Assembly (NCBI GenBank): GCA_038209145.1
Contig: JBBQXZ010000082.1
Span: forward strand, 1 to 17,959
Source of the DNA: Lunatibacter sp038209145
GTDB lineage: Bacteria; Bacteroidota; Bacteroidia; Cytophagales; Cyclobacteriaceae
Length of the DNA: 17,959 nucleotides
Direction of reading: 5' to 3'
The notes beneath the pieces are model-generated. The model did not search any database and was not told where the DNA came from. It saw only the letters and a list, made by a program, of their open reading frames with translations. Of this stretch, positions 6,012 through 13,927 are shown one piece after another. A program made the position numbers and the translations under genes. The stretch's first letter is position 1. Each line of letters begins with the position of its first letter.

Positions 6012-7202
6012 TCAATTCGGAATCATTCCGTGCGGATCTATCACAAACTTCGTGGCTGCTCCTCCATCAAAGTCCTTATACCCCTGTACAGATTCTTTCA
6101 GGGATATAATCTGCACATTTACCGCCTTGGCAATCTGTACTTTGTCATACAGGATGGCATTCATCAGCTGTCGGTGATACTTCATGACTGGGCACTGACC
6201 GGTATGGAAGCTGTGGGACTTTGCCCAACCCAATCCCAGGCGGATGCTGAGGCTTCCTATTTTGGCCGCGTCATCTACCGCTCCCGGATCTCCGGTGACA
6301 TAGAGTCCCGGAATGCCGATACTTCCGCCTGCACGGGTAACGTTCATCACCGAATTCAATACCGTAGCCGGCAACTCTGTGCCAGCATCTGATCCGTGGC
6401 CCCTGGCTTCAAAACCCACGCAATCTACCGCGCAATCTACCTCAGGCACTCCCACAATTGCCGCTATGGCGTCCTCCAAAGGCGTGTCGCTTCGGAGATC
6501 AATGGTCTCGCAACCAAAACTCCTGGCCTGCTCAAGCCGCTCGGGAATCATGTCTCCCACGATAACCACTGCAGCGCCCAACAGGTGGCAGGATACCGCA
6601 CAGGCCAACCCAACCGGTCCTGCTCCGGCAACGTAGACAATGGTTCCGGGTCCCACTCCCGCAGTGACCGCACCGTGAAATCCGGTGGGAAAAATGTCTG
6701 ACAGAAGGGTCAGGTCCTTTATTTTCTCCATGGCTTGATCCGAATCCGGAAACTTCAATAAATTAAAGTCCGCATAGGGCACCATCACGTATTCGGCCTG
6801 ACCGCCTACCCAGCCACCCATATCCACATACCCATAGGCTGCACCTGGACGGGCGGGATTGACACTGAGACAAATACCTGTTCTTCCTTCCTTGCAATTG
6901 CGGCACCTGCCACAGGCAATGTTAAAGGGGACAGATACCAAATCTCCGACCTTGATGAATTCCACATCCTTACCGGCCTCAATGACCAATCCGGTAATTT
7001 CATGGCCCAGAATCAGCCCTTCCGGAGCGGTAGTTCTGCCGCGTACCATGTGCTGATCACTGCCGCAGATATTGGTTGAAACAATTTTTAAGATGACGCC
7101 ATGGTCACATTTTCTATTTCCCAGCGCAAGTTTCGGGTAATCAATTTCCCGTACTTCTACTTCTCCTGGCTTTACATAAGCTACTCCGTGGTTTTTACAC
7201 AT
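6012..7202 (-). CDS. fdhA: Glutathione-independent formaldehyde dehydrogenase
   Basis: 396 aa, the size of the Pseudomonas putida enzyme (399 aa), which oxidises formaldehyde to formate with NAD+ as a dismutase-like zinc dehydrogenase of the MDR superfamily, in the cytosol. Visible: catalytic zinc ligands Cys46 (ICGSDQHMVRG), His67 (GHEITG) and the LSDI aspartate (169); four structural-zinc cysteines at 97, 100, 103 and 111; nucleotide-binding GAGPVG (193-198) with the acidic residue in VGD (217); and the family signatures DCVGFEARGHG and GLGWAKSHSFHTG. All key residues are present. It stands alone between two terminators, so it is probably monocistronic. The role may be aldehyde detoxification; true substrate range could differ. 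Confidence 0.93.
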   Translation of the reverse strand: MCKNHGVAYVKPGEVEVREIDYPKLALGNRKCDHGVILKIVSTNICGSDQHMVRGRTTAPEGLILGHEITGLVIEAGKDVEFIKVGDLVSVPFNIACGRCRNCKEGRTGICLSVNPARPGAAYGYVDMGGWVGGQAEYVMVPYADFNLLKFPDSDQAMEKIKDLTLLSDIFPTGFHGAVTAGVGPGTIVYVAGAGPVGLACAVSCHLLGAAVVIVGDMIPERLEQARSFGCETIDLRSDTPLEDAIAAIVGVPEVDCAVDCVGFEARGHGSDAGTELPATVLNSVMNVTRAGGSIGIPGLYVTGDPGAVDDAAKIGSLSIRLGLGWAKSHSFHTGQCPVMKYHRQLMNAILYDKVQIAKAVNVQIISLKESVQGYKDFDGGAATKFVIDPHGMIPN

Positions 7203-7340
7203 GTGTTAAAAGATTTTTTGGTTGACAGATTGGGTTACCATGATAGTTGACCTATTGAGTGGTATAAACGGTGTTCTATGCATGATTCAGTCAAATTAGG
7301 TATTTTGATTTACAATTCCATGCCTTCCATAAATATTTAG

Positions 7341-7383
7341 CAAAAAAGGCCAAGAGTATGGATAAATTCCATGCTGTTGGCCT
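7341..7383 (-). terminator. Terminator of the TonB-dependent receptor gene
   Basis: 16-bp near-perfect stem (7347-7362 with 7368-7383; one G-G mismatch and one wobble), loop TAAAT, followed on the minus strand by TTTTTT. It lies 57 bp beyond the receptor stop codon. The 7203-7340 interval, which should hold the fdhA promoter, shows no exact TAnnTTTG box. Confidence 0.85.
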
Positions 7384-7439
7384 AGAAGGAGGTAATCAAT
7401 CTGCTATGGGGATTTGAATTTGTCGCCTATCTAAGTGAT

Positions 7440-9788
7440 TTAGAATTGATACCTGGCACTGACCAGGATTATTCTTGTTTCTCTTTTACTGTAAAAGTCT
7501 TGGGAGAACGTATTGGTAAGTGCATTGCCGGCAAACCTCCGCGTGTCAAAAATATCGCGAATACTGACAGATAGGGAGGCTTTCCTTTCGAAGAAGCTGC
7601 GCTGAAAACTGATATCCATGTAATATTGGGAAAGATCCCTTCCCTGGGCTTCTATTTCTGCAGATTCATAGTTGCCTACCCACTGCATGCGAACGCCGTA
7701 AGGAAGTGAAAAATCTGAGGTAAGCTTGGAATTCCAGGCAAGTCCGTCATTGACAAATTCTTCTCCAATATTGGACCCATCGACTTTGATCCGAAAAGCG
7801 GTCACACTGCCGCTGAGGTCCCACCAGGGTAATATTTCCGTCAGACCAATAAATTCAACCCCGTAAGATTCGGCCGTATTCAGATTGGAAGGCTGGGAGT
7901 AGGATATCCCATTCTCTACTATAGTCACAAAATCCAGCTGACCTGATACATGCCTGTAGAATAAGTTTGACGTGAGACTGCTTTTTTCAAAATTCGCCAA
8001 ATGACCCGCTTCTAAGGAGTGAATCATTTCGGGCTGCAAATTTGGATTGCCCCTACGTACACTTAGCGAATCCGTGATATCGGGAAATGGATTCAGTCTC
8101 CAGGCGGTAGGGCGGTCTATTCTTCGGCTGTAGGTGACTTTGAAGTTATGGGCATCTGAATACTTATATAGCCCCTGAAAACTTGGAAAGAGATTGAAAT
8201 ATTCTTGCTTGTTGGATTTATTGGTATTTTCCAGGTAAGTGTCCACAAGGGTGTATTCTCCCCTGACACCTGCTGACAGGTCAAATTTATTGAAGCTGTT
8301 CGCATAAATCAGATATCCGGCATGAATCTGGTCTTTGTAAAGAAAGCGGTTACTGATGGCAGGATCCTCCACAAAATCTTGACTCGTCTCCTGGAAGCGA
8401 CTATATAGGTAATCGTTGTCAAATTTCCGGAAATTGGACTTTACTCCAGTTTCAAAAGTCCCGCCATCGGCTAAAGGAACCACATAGTCTCCCTGAAGGA
8501 CGGAAATGTTTCTTTTTTCATCGATAAATGCCAGCTCTTGTCCGTTAAGGTTTTCGGGAAGTGCCTCGGTGGCATTTCGATAGATGTCGATGTGCTGGGT
8601 TTTAAATTGATTTGTATAGGAGTGGCTTGCTGAAAAACGAAGTTGTTTTTTGGGATCGTCAAACGTCCTTTCATAGATCATGGCGTTGTCCAAACCGTCA
8701 TCCGCTTCTGTTTCATTATTTCTTCGGACATATTGTAAGACTTGGCTGTTATCCTGAACCCGTCGCAAATCAGCAAAAAGCGTGTTGGTTTGACTGTCAT
8801 CACTGGACTGAAAGACACCCTCGTAGCTGATGATATTCCTCCCAATATAGTAATCTGCTCCAAAATTAAAGTTATGTCCCAAATTTTCACCCACACCGTT
8901 GGTTTTTTGTTGGAGCCTTTCTCCATCCTCAAAAATTTCGCGGGTGGTACGCCGTACACCCACATCCCGCCATCTTCGAAAATTATATCCTCCGTAGACG
9001 TTGGACCTAAGCGTCCGGTGGTTGATATTGACCCCCGTATTCATCCTTCCCCGGGTACCGTAGGTGAGTTCAGCACTGGCGTGAGTACCCAAGTCTTCTC
9101 CCTTTTTTAAGATAATATCAATCACTCCCGCTTCTGCTTCCGCGTCATATCGGGCATTTGGATTGTTGATGATTTTGATTTGTTCTATGGCACTAGCGGG
9201 TATTTGATCGAGATTTTGGGTGAGGGATGAATTTCTACCGTTGATCAGAATGTTCGTTCCTGAGCTACCTCGAAGGGAGATAGAACCGTCGTCACTGACG
9301 TTGACGGAAGGGGTGTTTCTAAGAATATCCAACAGGGTTCCCCCCAGGTTGGATAAATTCTGGCTTGGATTGATGGTCAAACCTTCAACGTTGGCACGAA
9401 TGGGAAACTTACTGGTCGTGACGACGACTTCTTCCAGATTTTGATTTTCTTCCAGAATTTCTATTTTTCCAAGAGAAGTGTTGCCAGAAAGGGAAATCGT
9501 AACTTCTTTGGATGTGTGACCTAAGAGATATAGTCGGAGCACATAGTCACCTGCCTTTGCCCGTAGGGAGAATTTCCCTCCATCATCCGTTTCAGTAAAG
9601 GATACCGGCTGGTCTGCGTTGGACTTAAACAAGGCAACTTGTACAAATGGCAAGTTTTCGGCAGTTTGTTCATTGACTACGTTGCCATCGATAGAAAATT
9701 GATTGGGAAAACTCTGTCCAAAAGTGTGGTTGATAGGAAGTAAAAATGTTAACCCCACCGGGATAACAAAAAGAATATAAAATTTCAT
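7440..9788 (-). CDS. TonB-dependent receptor, outer membrane beta-barrel family
   Basis: 782 aa. A signal peptide covers residues 1-24 (cleavage near TFGQ). A carboxypeptidase-regulatory-like domain follows (about 31-115, FSIDGNVVNEQTAENLPFVQ onward), then the junction NLEEVVVTTSK (117-127) and a plug (about 130-230) with the LRNTPSVNVSDDGSISLRG and ILINGR signatures. The rest is a large beta-barrel of the OMP_b-brl_3 type ending SARYQF. Such receptors import siderophores, vitamins, peptides or glycans across the outer membrane, powered by TonB-ExbBD. No SusD-like partner, sigma factor or anti-sigma factor lies nearby, so the substrate cannot be inferred. It sits alone between hairpins. No clear promoter box is visible in 9789-9960. 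Confidence 0.92.
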   Translation of the reverse strand: MKFYILFVIPVGLTFLLPINHTFGQSFPNQFSIDGNVVNEQTAENLPFVQVALFKSNADQPVSFTETDDGGKFSLRAKAGDYVLRLYLLGHTSKEVTISLSGNTSLGKIEILEENQNLEEVVVTTSKFPIRANVEGLTINPSQNLSNLGGTLLDILRNTPSVNVSDDGSISLRGSSGTNILINGRNSSLTQNLDQIPASAIEQIKIINNPNARYDAEAEAGVIDIILKKGEDLGTHASAELTYGTRGRMNTGVNINHRTLRSNVYGGYNFRRWRDVGVRRTTREIFEDGERLQQKTNGVGENLGHNFNFGADYYIGRNIISYEGVFQSSDDSQTNTLFADLRRVQDNSQVLQYVRRNNETEADDGLDNAMIYERTFDDPKKQLRFSASHSYTNQFKTQHIDIYRNATEALPENLNGQELAFIDEKRNISVLQGDYVVPLADGGTFETGVKSNFRKFDNDYLYSRFQETSQDFVEDPAISNRFLYKDQIHAGYLIYANSFNKFDLSAGVRGEYTLVDTYLENTNKSNKQEYFNLFPSFQGLYKYSDAHNFKVTYSRRIDRPTAWRLNPFPDITDSLSVRRGNPNLQPEMIHSLEAGHLANFEKSSLTSNLFYRHVSGQLDFVTIVENGISYSQPSNLNTAESYGVEFIGLTEILPWWDLSGSVTAFRIKVDGSNIGEEFVNDGLAWNSKLTSDFSLPYGVRMQWVGNYESAEIEAQGRDLSQYYMDISFQRSFFERKASLSVSIRDIFDTRRFAGNALTNTFSQDFYSKRETRIILVSARYQF

Positions 9789-9960
9789 GGGGGCGTAGAT
9801 TCAATATTGGTATGGAAGAAACACTATAAATCCACTGATTTCAATAGATTTACTTGAACTCATAATTTAAAACCCAGCCAAAGATCCAATTGTTTTAAAG
9901 TTATAAGATTGGCTGTACAAGCATATAAATGGCATTATCAATAAAAAATCAACCCATAAC

Positions 9961-10012
9961 ATCACAAGGGCCTGACTATCTTTTGAAGCAAAGATGGGCA
10001 GGCCCTTGTGAT
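9961..10012. terminator. Long hairpin after lysS
   Basis: Perfect 14-bp stem ATCACAAGGGCCTG (9961-9974) with CAGGCCCTTGTGAT (9999-10012), continued by an inner 6-bp stem ATCTTT / AAAGAT. It lies 50 bp after the lysS stop. There is no adjacent T run in either direction, so it could be a factor-dependent terminator or an mRNA 3'-end structure rather than a classical terminator. Confidence 0.55.
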
Positions 10013-10061
10013 AAGGTCACAGTATAAACAAAAAATGAAATCGTACAAAATGAAACTAAAA

Positions 10062-11783
10062 CTACGCTTGGATCCAGGCTTCCACCTCTTCTTTTGTCGG
10101 ATTGGGGACTTCCAGTTTCATCTTTTTCCGGCGTCCACAGATATCGTTGAAAAACTTGCTGGGGTTCTGGTTTTTCAATTGCTCCAGCGTGTATATGTTC
10201 AGATCCCGCAAGATAGGAATCAAGCCGGAGGCTACTCCAACGGACATAAAATCTTCGTCAGATGCAATGTTTACTTTTTTCTCAGGCTTCATCTGTGGGA
10301 AGAAAAGGACTTCCTGAATGGTACTGTTGTCTGTCAAGAGCATGCATAATCTGTCTATGCCAATGCCCAGACCGGAAGTCGGTGGCATGCCATATTCAAG
10401 GGACCGGAGGAAATCCTCGTCCATGGCCATGGCTTCGTCATCCCCTCTTGCTGCAAGCTTTAGTTGATCCTCGAATCTTTCCCGCTGGTCAATCGGATCG
10501 TTGAGTTCGGTGTATGCATTTGCAATTTCTTTGCCGTTGACGAACAGCTCAAAACGCTCCACCAGCCCCGGCTTGTCCCGGTGTTTTTTGGCCAAAGGTG
10601 TCATCTCAATCGGATAGTCAGTAATATAGGTGGGCTGTATCAGGTGTTCTTCTACTTTTTCACCAAAAATTTCATCGATCAACTTGCCTTTTCCCATGCT
10701 GTCGTCCACAGCGATACCCAGTTGGGTGCAAACTTGGCGAAGGTCTACCTCAGCCATTTCACTTACATCTATTCCCGCATATTCATTAATAGACTCAAAC
10801 ATGGTCAGCCTTCTGTATGGTCCGGCAAATTCGATCATTTTGTTCCCTACTTTGGACTGGGTAGTCCCTAGGACAGCCTCGGCAATTTTTTCCAACATCT
10901 CCTCCACCATCTCCATCATCCAGATATAGTCTTTGTAGGCAACGTAGATTTCCATGGAGGTAAATTCCGGATTGTGGGTTCGATCCATTCCTTCATTCCG
11001 GAACATTTTTCCGATTTCATAAACTCCGTCAAATCCGCCGACAATCAGTCTTTTTAAATATAGTTCATTGGCTATACGCAAAAAGAGGGGAGTGTCAAGT
11101 GCATTGTGGTGGGTCTGAAAAGGTTTTGCCGCCGCACCACCATGTACCTGCTGTAGGATGGGAGTCTCTACCTCCAGCCAGCCGTGATCGTCAAAATAGC
11201 GGCGCATCTGCGAAACCACCCGTGACCGGGTAATAAACGTATTCTTCACTTCTGGATTGACAATCAAATCCACATAACGCTGTCTGTAGCGAAGCTCCGG
11301 ATCGGTAAAACCGTCATATACGTTTCCATCATCGTCCCTTTTAACCACCGGAAGGGGCTTCAATGATTTGGAAAGAATGGTCAGTTCAGTCACATGCAGG
11401 GATATTTCACCAGTTTGTGTGGTGAAGATGTATCCTTTCAATCCGACAAAGTCACCGATCCCAAGCAATTTTTTGAATACCGTATTGTAAAAGGACTTGT
11501 CTTCATCCGGGCAAATATCATCCCTGCGCACATAGATTTGCAGTCGTCCGGAAGCATCCTGGATTTCCGCAAAGGAGGCGGATCCCATGATGCGGCGTGA
11601 CATGAGTCTGCCGGCGATGGAAATGCCTTTATAATCGTTTTTTCTGTTTTCGTAATTTTGATGGATGTCGGCAGCAGTGACATTCACCGGAAATGAAATG
11701 GCCGGATAGGGGTTGATGCCCATGCTGATCAACGCTTCCCGGTCTTTGCGGCGTTCGATTTCTTGTTCACTCAATAACTGCAT
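10062..11783 (-). CDS. lysS: Lysyl-tRNA synthetase, class II
   Basis: 573 aa. It charges tRNA-Lys with lysine in the cytosol. An N-terminal OB-fold anticodon-binding domain is visible at about 50-135 (ISIAGRLMSRRIMGSASFAE). The class II catalytic core carries motif 2 at 261-280 (FRNEGMDRTHNPEFTSMEIY), the lysine-site stretch NGKEIANAYTELNDP (416-430) and motif 3 GLGIGIDRLCMLL (471-483). The core ends near FFPQMKPE (494-501). About 70 further residues follow, including a helix-hairpin-helix-like stretch (VASGLIPILRDLNIYTLEQL) as I recall from Bacteroidota LysRS. The ATG lies 11 bp after the proline dehydrogenase stop, so the two are probably one transcript. Confidence 0.97.
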   Translation of the reverse strand: MQLLSEQEIERRKDREALISMGINPYPAISFPVNVTAADIHQNYENRKNDYKGISIAGRLMSRRIMGSASFAEIQDASGRLQIYVRRDDICPDEDKSFYNTVFKKLLGIGDFVGLKGYIFTTQTGEISLHVTELTILSKSLKPLPVVKRDDDGNVYDGFTDPELRYRQRYVDLIVNPEVKNTFITRSRVVSQMRRYFDDHGWLEVETPILQQVHGGAAAKPFQTHHNALDTPLFLRIANELYLKRLIVGGFDGVYEIGKMFRNEGMDRTHNPEFTSMEIYVAYKDYIWMMEMVEEMLEKIAEAVLGTTQSKVGNKMIEFAGPYRRLTMFESINEYAGIDVSEMAEVDLRQVCTQLGIAVDDSMGKGKLIDEIFGEKVEEHLIQPTYITDYPIEMTPLAKKHRDKPGLVERFELFVNGKEIANAYTELNDPIDQRERFEDQLKLAARGDDEAMAMDEDFLRSLEYGMPPTSGLGIGIDRLCMLLTDNSTIQEVLFFPQMKPEKKVNIASDEDFMSVGVASGLIPILRDLNIYTLEQLKNQNPSKFFNDICGRRKKMKLEVPNPTKEEVEAWIQA

Positions 11784-11794
11784 ATATATTCTGT

Positions 11795-12997
11795 TTATGC
11801 TACTTTTGGAAGGTTGGGCAAGGATTTTCTCCTTGCGATTTCTTGTTTTATCTGTAGGTATTCCCTGCTACTTTGTCCGGCTATCCCCGAATTTTCCTCC
11901 ACTCTCCTGGAAAGATAGGGAAGGACTTCCGCCACTGGACCATAAGGCAGGTATTTGGCAACGTTGAAGCCGACTTTGGCCAGATTGAAAGAGATAGCGT
12001 CACTCATGCCGTAGAGCTGGGCAGAATAGATGCGCTCATCGTTGCGTTTCATGCCATGAAGGTCAACTAATTCTGCAAGAAGGTAGTTGCTCAACTCGTT
12101 ATGAGAGCCGGATACCAGAAAAACCCGCTGCTTGTTGTTAAGGCAAAACTGAAGGGCTTCATTATAATCCCTGTCGGTGGCCTCTTTGTCAGGTTGTATG
12201 GGTGATGGATATCCTTTTTCACTGGCTCGATCACGCTCTTTTTCCATGTAGGCACCCCGAACCAATTTGGCGCCGAGAAAGTATCCGTTGGCTACGGCAT
12301 TGTGGTGGGCATCTTTTAACTTGCGCAGCATGTCATGCCGATAGAGCTGATAGGTGTTGTAGACAATGGCCGTTTCTTGATTATATTGACTCATTGCCTC
12401 CTTTACCCATAGGTCAATCACGTCCTGAAACCAACTTTCTTCCCCGTCCACCATGATACGGACCCAAGATCGATGTGCTTCGGCAAATAATTCCTTAATT
12501 CTTCTCTCAGCCCTTCCATAAGCGTCTTGTTCCTCCTTGCTCAACTCCTCACCGGCCTGCACCTTGGTCAAGACTTGAACATTGGCGATACCGGAAACTT
12601 TAAATACCGCAAAGGGAAGATGGTTTTTACCTCGTGCTTCTCGGATCGTTTTAAGAATTTCTTCTTTGGTACGGTCATAGCTTGCAATTTCCATTTTGCC
12701 CTCTATGGAATAATCCAAAATTGTACCGACCCCATAGGAAGCTAATTCCGCAATCTTGGGACCGCACTCGGGTATGTCCTCTCCACCACAAAACTGTTCA
12801 TAGACAGTATATTTGACCAGTCCCTTTATCGGAAGCTTCCATTTTAAGCCCCAATTGGCAAGCCTGATGGCGGCATGGAGCCAGAAGGGATAATGCATCA
12901 GGGCAAACAATCCGTACATTTTTCTCAACGAGGCATTGCTCTTGTGGGCAAAAGCCACTGCCGTATTTTCAAAAGATGCGTCGGGTTTGGTATTCAT
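11795..12997 (-). CDS. Proline dehydrogenase
   Basis: 400 aa from ATG 12995-12997; a TTG three codons upstream (13006) is a weaker start. FAD-dependent proline dehydrogenases oxidise proline to pyrroline-5-carboxylate and pass electrons to quinone at the membrane. Visible along the TIM barrel: MVDGEESW (182-189), YNTYQLYRHDML (213-224), KLVRGAYMEKER (244-255), QLYGMSD (327-333), YLPYGPV (349-355) and the proline-carboxylate-binding RRVEEN (364-369). It is a stand-alone enzyme without the P5C dehydrogenase domain of full PutA, and no P5C dehydrogenase gene is in the window. The segment from about 100 to 185 is the larger insert seen in eukaryote/Bacteroidota-type enzymes (recalled). First gene of a pair with lysS. 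Confidence 0.93.
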   Translation of the reverse strand: MNTKPDASFENTAVAFAHKSNASLRKMYGLFALMHYPFWLHAAIRLANWGLKWKLPIKGLVKYTVYEQFCGGEDIPECGPKIAELASYGVGTILDYSIEGKMEIASYDRTKEEILKTIREARGKNHLPFAVFKVSGIANVQVLTKVQAGEELSKEEQDAYGRAERRIKELFAEAHRSWVRIMVDGEESWFQDVIDLWVKEAMSQYNQETAIVYNTYQLYRHDMLRKLKDAHHNAVANGYFLGAKLVRGAYMEKERDRASEKGYPSPIQPDKEATDRDYNEALQFCLNNKQRVFLVSGSHNELSNYLLAELVDLHGMKRNDERIYSAQLYGMSDAISFNLAKVGFNVAKYLPYGPVAEVLPYLSRRVEENSGIAGQSSREYLQIKQEIARRKSLPNLPKVA

Positions 12998-13014
12998 CAA
13001 TTTCAATCAAGGTG

Positions 13015-13022
13015 CAAAGGTA
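13015..13022 (-). promoter_or_regulatory. Possible -7 box of the proline dehydrogenase-lysS transcript
   Basis: Minus strand TACCTTTG, an exact fit to the Bacteroidota TAnnTTTG box, 18 bp before the ATG. No TTTG box is seen at the usual distance upstream, and the implied leader is very short. Confidence 0.35.
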
Positions 13023-13026
13023 TAAA

Positions 13027-13094
13027 AAAACAGGCATTGACGATGTTTTGTTCCGTGATTTGTATCATGAGCTGAAGGTTGAAATGCCTGTTTT
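13027..13094. other. Inverted repeat upstream of proline dehydrogenase
   Basis: 12-bp perfect arms AAAACAGGCATT (13027-13038) and AATGCCTGTTTT (13083-13094) around a 44-nt loop. Read on the minus strand the structure ends in a T run right before the -7 box at 13015-13022, so it looks like a terminator for leftward transcription or a control element of the proline dehydrogenase promoter. No minus-strand gene lies upstream to need a terminator. Confidence 0.5.
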
Positions 13095-13129
13095 CTGGTC
13101 ACCATTTAAATTTGGTTTTAAAATTAAAC

Positions 13130-13592
13130 ATGACACACTTTATTTTGGCTGGGATTTTTAAAAAGCTCAATTACAAGGTTCAACCAGTTTTGCATGTGTT
13201 GCAAGCTCCGGAATCTTTTAATAACCAACTGTCTGTTTTGGAAGGAAAGGCCAATATTGAACGGCATGTTATTGGGGAGATACATTTCGCCATCGGATTT
13301 GTCCAATTAACGGATAAGCTTGACCAAATGGTGCATGCCGTTGCTCCAAAGCTGTTAGGGGAGAGTTATCTTTTGGATCATCTATCCGGAGGGCACATCG
13401 GAAAGTTATGCCTGACATTTTATTCGGGACAGATGGGAAGCCATGGGTAGCTTTGGAGTGGAGGAGATCAGGTAAGATTCCGTAGAGGAAGATTGGAGTG
13501 AACTCCGCTTTCGGAAGGTGGTCTACCTCAAGAAATTAACCCGGAAGTTTGGTGTTCTTTCGGAAGAAGGGAAAAAGAAAATCGGAAACTGA
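13130..13592 (+). pseudogene. Broken gene for a small DUF3052-like protein
   Basis: One protein appears to be spread over three frames in order. The first frame begins with ATG 13130 and reads FKKLNYKVQPVLHVLQAPES, GKANIE, then KLDQMVHAVAPKLLGESYLL. The second, from about 13399, reads RKVMPDI. The third reads IRDRWEAMGSFGVEEIR, an in-frame TAA, then DSVEEDWSELRFRKVVYLKK and LTRKFGVLSEEGKKKIGN, ending TGA 13590-13592. The order and wording match my recollection of a conserved ~150-aa Bacteroidota protein whose N-terminus resembles DUF3052 proteins; the family name is tentative. Two frameshifts and one stop make it a pseudogene unless the sequence itself has errors. Confidence 0.65.
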
Positions 13593-13732
13593 TTTAAATG
13601 CTTGCGGGATTTATATGGAGAGGGATCTTTTTTTTCTTACCCACAAAACGGATTTTGATTTAAAAATAAATTCTTAAATTTAAATGGAATTCAAAATAAA
13701 TTCAGGTAAATTTTCAACAAAATTATAAAGCC

Positions 13733-13843
13733 ATGAGTAAAGACAAAGGTGAAAAAAAGGACCCCAAAAAGAAAGGTAAGAGCTTACTTGAAAAACGGGC
13801 GGATAAGAAAGTCAAGAAAGACGATAAGAAGAAAAGTGGATAG
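13733..13843 (+). CDS. Small lysine-rich protein, 36 aa
   Basis: 36 aa from ATG 13733 to TAG 13841-13843, beginning MSKDKGEKKDPKKKGKSLLE. Nearly half the residues are Lys or Arg, balanced partly by Asp/Glu; it is likely disordered and soluble. No domain is recognised. It is followed by a strong terminator, which supports a real transcript. Nucleic-acid binding is possible but only guessed from charge. Confidence 0.6.
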   Translation: MSKDKGEKKDPKKKGKSLLEKRADKKVKKDDKKKSG

Positions 13844-13877
13844 TCCCTTCGAAAGAGGGTATATCGTATCAAAGTTG

Positions 13878-13908
13878 AAACCCCGGCTACTGGCCGGGGT
13901 TTTTTATT
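13878..13908. terminator. Terminator between convergent genes
   Basis: Perfect 10-bp stem AAACCCCGGC / GCCGGGGTTT, loop TACTG, then TTTTTTATTT on the plus strand. It serves the 36-aa gene and may also stop the convergent gamma-glutamyltranspeptidase gene, whose stop codon is 20 bp away. Confidence 0.92.
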
Positions 13909-13927
13909 TCTGATCGATTTGTTAAAC

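Noticed and set aside
8612..9110. Plus-strand open frames inside the TonB-dependent receptor gene
   Set aside because: Antisense shadows of a complete, well-supported receptor; no start context or domain.
12998..13006. TTG start for proline dehydrogenase
   Set aside because: It adds only three residues to a good ATG and would overlap the likely transcription start region.
13079..13450. A 123-codon plus-strand frame as an intact gene
   Set aside because: Its last part is out of frame with the rest of the recognisable protein, so it is reported as part of the pseudogene at 13130-13592.
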